64,000 bases of DNA from Haematococcus lacustris (taxonomy: Eukaryota > Chlorophyta > Chlorophyceae > Chlamydomonadales > Haematococcaceae), in assembly GCA_030144725.1 (NCBI GenBank), contig JASKMD010000010.1:5143045-5207044 (forward strand). Direction: 5' to 3'. The position numbers were made by a program, and so were the translations under genes. How positions within the stretch are numbered: position 1 is the first letter of the stretch; each line of letters starts with the position of its first letter. The notes below the pieces were generated by a model. It saw only the letters and a program-made list of their open reading frames with translations. It did no database searches and was not told the DNA's origin. Positions 58,401-64,000 of this stretch are shown one piece after another.

Positions 58401-61400
58401 CAGCCGCTTCTGAAGCAAACAAAGAGGATGAGGCAGCAAGTGCATATCAACATGCATCCCAAGAGGAAATGTCACCTGGTCTGCTCCTGCCAGCCACAAG
58501 GACAAGAAACTCCCCTTGCCACCCCCCTAGCCCTGGCCCCTTGCTGGAAGTCTATAGCAAGCCACTGACTTACCATTAAACAATTAATAAACTATCTAGC
58601 AACAAAACGAAGGGGGCATAAAGGCACATGACATTGCAGTAAGAGGCACTCCACCCTTGCGTGCAGTGCCTGTAGCAGCCATGAACTACCCAGGAATGCC
58701 CTTGAGGGCTAGCGCAGGACTGCTGCTTAGGAGCACTGACCTTTTCGTCCTGGCGGGCGGTCTGCAGCTGCTCTGTCAATCCATCAACAGCAGAGCGCAG
58801 GCTGTCCACCTCCTCCTCTGCCTCCAGGGCGCGTTGCTTTGCCTCACCCAGGCCAGCCACAGCCTCTGCCAGCTCAGTCTCCAGTTGCTGAGCCTCGTCC
58901 AGCTTGGCATTGGCCTGCACAGCCACCAGCCACCAGCCAGTGGCACCCAGCTCCAGCAAGAGGGCGGTGCGGAGCCAGCCCTGAGGCCACCCTCCCCCCC
59001 ATAGGGTTAGGCCGGCAGCTGGCAGGGCGGTCATTTCCCTTTCATCTATCTCCCTGCACATCCAGCCCCTACTGGCCTAATCACAGCCAGTAATCAATGG
59101 GTGGCGCAGGCAGCTAGACTCAACACACTAGACACTGACATGCACCCGTCACCCCCAACCTCCAGCCCTCACTGCGTCAACTCAGTGGTGCAGGCAGCAC
59201 AGCCCATTCCCCAGGACTTGACATAACTGGCAGCAGAAACTGCTCGGTGTGTGACAGCCTCTGGGTCTGATGCCAGGATGCGATTCCAGTGCCCTGAGGC
59301 AAGCACCAGGCACTCATGGCCAGCTATGCGGTGCCCTGAGTAAGAGAAGCCATGCTGACCTTGTGGAGCTCAGCTTGCAGCAGCAGCACTTCACCCCGAG
59401 CTGAGCTGCTTTCCTCACATGACGCGTCCAGCATGGACCGGGTGGAGGCAACATCCGCGGCCAGCTGCTTGGCATGGCTGCTCTCTGCCAAATGCATCAT
59501 CTACGCAGCCAGCACCAGCAGCAGGCCGTCAGGTCAGGGCACCACCACATTATGGACTCAATAGGAAGAGAGCAGTAGAGACTTGATGATACACAGTTGA
59601 TAGTACTGTACACATTCACAGACTAGCATTAGCATCATGTTGACAGTGGACTTTGTAACGTTGGACTTCATTGGTTGATAGCGGTGCTAGAGTACAGGTG
59701 CTATTTCAAAAACCTCGAGTCTACCCTCACAACTGTCATAGGGAATCAGCCTACCCCACTCCAGGTTCATTGCCCCAGGTGCTACTAGACATACCCTAGC
59801 TATACAAATAATGAGGGAATGGGAGCACCCATACATGGCCAGCACACCTGCAGCTCATTGAACTGCCTGAGGGCATTGTCATGCTCAGCTTGCAACTCTG
59901 CACGGGCGGCCTGGCTGCTGGCCAGCTCATGCTGGGCGTTGCTCAGCTGGTCTTGCAAGCTCTGCACAGACACCAGCACCAGGCACTCAAGCTGTGATGA
60001 GGAGGGGCCCTGCTGGCGTGCTGCTATGCAACACAGTGGATGAACATAGTGGACGAACATCACAAGGCATCGGCATCTTCATTGGGGCATCAACAAGCTG
60101 CCAGACTGCCTGCCCTGTTGTGGGTTAGCTTCCTCCCCGCAGCTGGTCTATAGAGCACAGACCCTTTTACGAGAAGAGGGCAAAGCCATGCACCAGCACA
60201 GCTGGGGGTGATGCCAGCACAGTAAGCTGATGGTGCCAATGCTGATGATGGATGCTGCCTTCTAGACTGACCTGCTGTGTGGTGGCTTGCTCGGCCAGCT
60301 TGGCTGCAAGCTGCTCAACTTGAGAGGCTAGCTTGTCGGCCAGGTCCCGAGACTCTGCCAGGGCCTGCTCCCGAGCACCCAGCTTGACAGTCCGCTGCGT
60401 ACGGGACAATGCGGCTTCTTCAGCATGACAGCAGCAGCGGGGCAGAGTAGGGCAATGCAGGGCAGGTGCCTTGTACCGAAGCCAGCATCACTCATGTGAA
60501 CCAAGGTGGACTGATGCGGGAATGGTGATGCTGTCAGAGATGGATGTCACTAGGGATGCAAGGCTGAGTGAGGCAGGTTGTGAAAACGTGCAATCTTAGT
60601 TCCTTGTGGCAAGTGCTGCAGAGCATGCTCCGTCTGGAGCAATTAGCCATTTAAGTCATTGTGCAGCAACTAGCACAGAGTCTAGCAGTACACCATGAAG
60701 CAGTGAAGATGCTGGTGGGTAGTGGTCCTCCTACCACGACTCATGCCTGCTGCAAATTGTCACAGCCATGCGGAGTATTTTCGATCTACCTCTTCCAATT
60801 GTGTCGTCAGTGCTGCCACCTCTGCCCTCGCTGCCTTCTCTTGTTCCTCGTGCGCCGCCATGGCACTCTGCAGCCTGCTAGCCGTCCCAGCTTGCGTGGC
60901 AATAGTTGCGTCCCGCTCTGCCACCAGGCTAGCCATCCTGCAGACCTCTGCCTGCCGCTCTGCTGCCTGGGCCTTGGCTGTGGCCAGCTGACCTTGCAGG
61001 CGTGCCTCTGTCTCAGAAGCCATGGCTGTCATCTGAGTAATGAGCTCAACGTGCCCAGCAATCTCAGCTTGGGAGGCTTGCAGTCGCGCAGCCGCTGCCT
61101 CTGCTGCTGACTGAGCAGTTGCCTGCACTTGGTGTACCGCGCTCTCATGCTCCCTGGCAGCCTCAGCAGCAGCAGCCTTCTCAGCCAGCAGAGAGGCTTG
61201 CAGGTCAGCGATGAGGGCGGTTTGGCTGGCCAGCTGCTGTGCCTGGCGCTCCACATGTGCCATGCTGTCAGCCAGGTTGGCGTGCAGCTTGGCAGCAGTG
61301 GTCTGAGCCTCACACAGCTGTGCCTGGTGAGATTGCAGGCTGGCAGCCATCTCACGCTGCAACTGCTGCATCGCAATAGTGACACGCTCCAGCTCTGATC

Positions 61401-64000
61401 GCTGCTGCTCAGCCAGGCCCTGAGCACTGAGCAGCTGTGCCTGGTTTTCCATAAGCTGTGCCTGGCTGTCGGCAAGCTGTGCCTGGCTTTCCACAAGCTG
61501 TGCCTGGCTGTCTGCAAGCTGTGCCTGGCTGTCTGCAAGCTGTGCCTGGCTTTCAACAAGCTGTGCTTCAGCATGGGCATGCTGCTTAGAGCTGGCAGCC
61601 AGCTGCTGGTCACGCTCTTGCAACAAGCTGTGGGTGTGCTCCAGCTGCTGTCTCAGCTGCTGCAGGGCACTGGCATCACTAGCCAAGCGACTGGCTTGCT
61701 GCTCAGACTGCTTTGCCAGGTCCTGCAGGCTGGCTTGCTGCACCAGGCACTGGGCCTGGCTGGCACCCAGCAGGTCAGCCAGAGCCTGCTTGGCCTGTTT
61801 CAGCTCTGTACACTCAGCTGTGAGTGCTGCACGCTCAGTGTCAAGCACCACCTGCAGCTTCTCACGCTGCTGCTGAGCCGTCATCAGATGGTCAGCCAGA
61901 GCCTGCTTGGCCTGCTTCAGCTCTGCGCACTCAGCTGTGAGTGCTGCACGCTCAGTGTCAAGCACCACCTGCAGCTTCTCACGCTGCTGCTGAGCCGTCA
62001 TCAGATGGTCAGCCAGAGCCTGCTTGGCCTGCTTCAGCTCTGCGCACTCAGCTGTGAGTGCTGCACGCTCAGTGTCAAGCACCACCTGCAGCTTCTCACG
62101 CTGCTGCTGAGCCGTCATCAGATGGTCAGCCAGAGCCTGCTTGGCCTGCTTCAGCTCTGCACACTCAGCTGTGAGTGCTGCACGCTCAGTGTCAAGCACC
62201 ACCTGCAGCTTCTCACGCTGCTGCTGAGCCGTCATCAGATGGTCAGCCAGAGCCTGCTTGGCCTGCTTCAGCTCTGCGCACTCAGCTGTGAGTGCTGCAC
62301 GCTCAGTGTCAAGCACCACCTGCAACTTCTCATGCTGCTGCTGAGCTGCTACCAGCTGGTCAGCCTGACTCTCAACCTGAGCCTGGCTGGCAGCTAGCTC
62401 CTGGGCTGTGTGCTCAAGCCTCAGGTGGCAGTCGCCCAGCTGTGCTACTGAGGCAGCAAGCTGGGCTTCTTTCTCTGTGAGCTTAGATATGGTGGCTGCC
62501 AGCTGGTGATTCATGCTGTTGACTTGAGAGTTGGACTGAGCCAGTTCTACCTTCACAGCCTGCAACTGCTCTTCCCTTGACATCAGCTCCTCATCCAGCC
62601 CTTGCGCTTGACTCTGTGCCGTTGCCAGCTCCAGCTTCAGTGAGGTGCATGCCTCCTGGCTGCTAGCTAGTTGGCTGGTGACAGCTCCCAGCTCAGACAT
62701 CAGCCCAGCTGCCTCAGCTGCCTGCTGCTCCAGCTGGGTTTGGTGCTGCTTACATTCCTCTTGAGCTGACTGCAGTTGGGCTTGCAGGCTTGTGGACAAA
62801 GCTCTAGCCTGGTCCAACTGCATGGCCAGCTGCAGCACCTGTGCCTCAGCTGCTTGCAGGGCATGTTTGACTGAGGCCGACTCCTCACATGCCTGCTGCA
62901 GCTCCTGCTGCAGGTTAGCTAGCTGAGCAGCTGCCACAGACACCTCATCCCTCTTTGCTGCCACTGCTGCCTGCGTTCCGCTCAACTCTTGTGTAAGCTC
63001 TGAGACCCGAGCCTCTGCATGCTGCACAGCAGCTTCCTGGCTGGCAGCCTGCTGTACAAGGCGCTGCACCTCTGCCTCAGTGGTACTCAGTGCTGAAGAC
63101 CTCTGCTCCAGCTCGGCCACGCAGGCTGCCAGCTGCAGACAAGGAAAATTGCACAAGCGATAGGTGAGGCAGCAGAGTTGCAGCAAACCTGCCATGGGTT
63201 ACCGTGTCCATGTGATGTGACAGGCTTCTTGAAAGAGAGTAAAGCATTCCGACACATGGTTTCCCTTGCATGATGTGTTTTGTACAGCTCCCTACTAGCT
63301 ATGCCTGTGCTTGCCTTGTCAGACAGATCTGTTTCCCTGCGTCGCAGCTGTTCCTGGGTGGTTTGCAGCTCTTCTTGCGCATGCTGCAGCTGCCCCGTCA
63401 TGGTCACCAGGCTATCCTGCACTGCCGCCTTGTCAGCTTTTACAGCCTGCAACCACGACAACACACATCACTAGTTGAGGAGCAGCGACCTGCACAGCAC
63501 AGCCTTCAGCACCTGACACCAGGCTCTGCTGTTGTGTGCCCATGTTATAATCACACCTGCAGCTCCATGCGCAAGCTTGCTACCTCTTGCATGCGCCCCA
63601 CTAGCTGCGATTGGAGAGCTGACACACTCTCCTCCTTGGTGGCAAACTGGGCCTTGTACTGCTCAAGATGTGCCTGGCTGCTGGCCAGCTCAGCTTGCAG
63701 CCCGAGGCGCTGGGCCATCTGCGCACAGGCACAGCTAGTAGGGACGCTTGAAGCTTCGGCACACGGTGGCCAGCGTGGCAGAGCTTTGTTAGGCTGCTGC
63801 TTGGAGGCCCACTGACTTTCTGTGTCTGTGAGTTTGCACGGCCCAGGAAAGAAAAGGAGGAAGACCCAGGCCAGGCCAGGTCAGCTGCAGGACGGTGTGG
63901 GACAAACCAGAGACATGTACATGTGTGCTTTTCCTGGCACCAGCTGCACACACCTGGCTTGACATTTCTTTCCGCACAGAGTCCATGCTGGCTTCCTTTG
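55423..64000 (-). CDS. Giant coiled-coil protein, C-terminal part; KIN-12/HMMR-like tail motif
   Basis: Exons: 64000(partial)-63954, 63718-63557, 63446-63315, 63132-60790 (781 codons), about 60416-60272, 59961-59848, 59500-59360, 58914-58741, 58380-58276, 57893-57817, 57444-57360, 57160-57090, 56860-56752, 56648-56436, 56079-55423 (stop). About 1500 residues are visible. Nearly all is heptad coiled coil rich in Ala/Gln/Glu, with five near-identical 39-residue repeats. Near the end GALGHNNNKQKIQYHLRLKQ, then ELEEMRHECTVLLRERFHLE, resembles the GHxNxxQKIxYxxKLKxE signature near the tails of KIN-12-type kinesins and HMMR. A microtubule-associated role is inferred; a motor domain would lie beyond the window. 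The phase at the 60416 acceptor does not fit its upstream neighbour, so an exon may be missing. One intron starts with GC. Confidence 0.65.
61440..61570 (-). repeat. 21-bp tandem repeat encoding a 7-residue unit (AQLADSQ/AQLVESQ)
   Basis: Six or seven units, each exactly one heptad, within the coiled-coil exon. Confidence 0.9.
61773..62357 (-). repeat. 117-bp tandem repeat, 5 copies, encoding a 39-residue coiled-coil unit
   Basis: Each copy encodes HLMTAQQQREKLQVVLDTER followed by AALTAECAELKQAKQALAD. Copies differ by only a few bases, so expansion is recent. 39 residues is not a multiple of seven, so each unit boundary shifts the heptad register by four. Confidence 0.9.

Noticed and set aside
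61573..62397. 274-codon plus-strand frame with SQSLLGLLQLCALSCECC repeats
   Set aside because: Shadow of the 39-residue minus-strand coiled-coil repeats.

Overview
The window is nuclear DNA from a green alga. The basis is composition and gene content: GC-rich, dense short exons with GT-AG introns, very abundant G-rich minisatellites, and genes that fit a chlorophyte (a CHASE-like membrane cyclase, an mTERF-family protein, plant-like eIF3c). A chlamydomonadalean alga is my best guess; the sequence alone does not fix the species. Two runs of exactly 500 N (5614-6113 and 31114-31613) are scaffold gaps.

Layout. 1-4350 (+): a 66-bp coding-type repeat, then a four-exon BET1/SFT1-like Qc-SNARE. 6.3-7.7 kb (-): tentative exons of a secreted or membrane protein. 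9.15-11.5 kb (-): a transposase-like gene with a repetitive coiled-coil N-terminus, broken by an 8-bp tandem duplication. 14.0-22.1 kb (-): a CHASE-like receptor class III nucleotide cyclase. 22.6-30.3 kb: a transposon neighbourhood. It holds two inverted copies of a ~1.4-kb terminal-inverted-repeat element, a complete 1358-bp hAT element with an exact 8-bp target duplication, and a multi-exon coiled-coil/SAP-domain gene between them. 31.8-33.7 kb (+): mTERF-like exons, followed by a 1.3-kb 15-bp minisatellite. 37.2-40.9 kb (-): an unidentified two-exon model. 42.5-45.9 kb (+): a complete seven-exon SUMO E1 subunit 1 (SAE1/AOS1). 46.4-54.7 kb (-): a complete fifteen-exon eIF3c. 55.4-64.0 kb (-): the C-terminal ~1500 residues of a giant coiled-coil protein with a KIN-12/HMMR-like tail motif; its 5' end lies beyond the window.

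The host genes are unrelated housekeeping and signalling genes, not an operon: vesicle fusion, cyclic-nucleotide signalling, organelle gene expression, SUMOylation, translation initiation, cytoskeleton. SAE1 and eIF3c converge tail to tail. Every exon junction given for SAE1 and eIF3c keeps reading phase, and the joined lengths divide by three. Family assignments rest on recognising motifs by eye; no database search was run.
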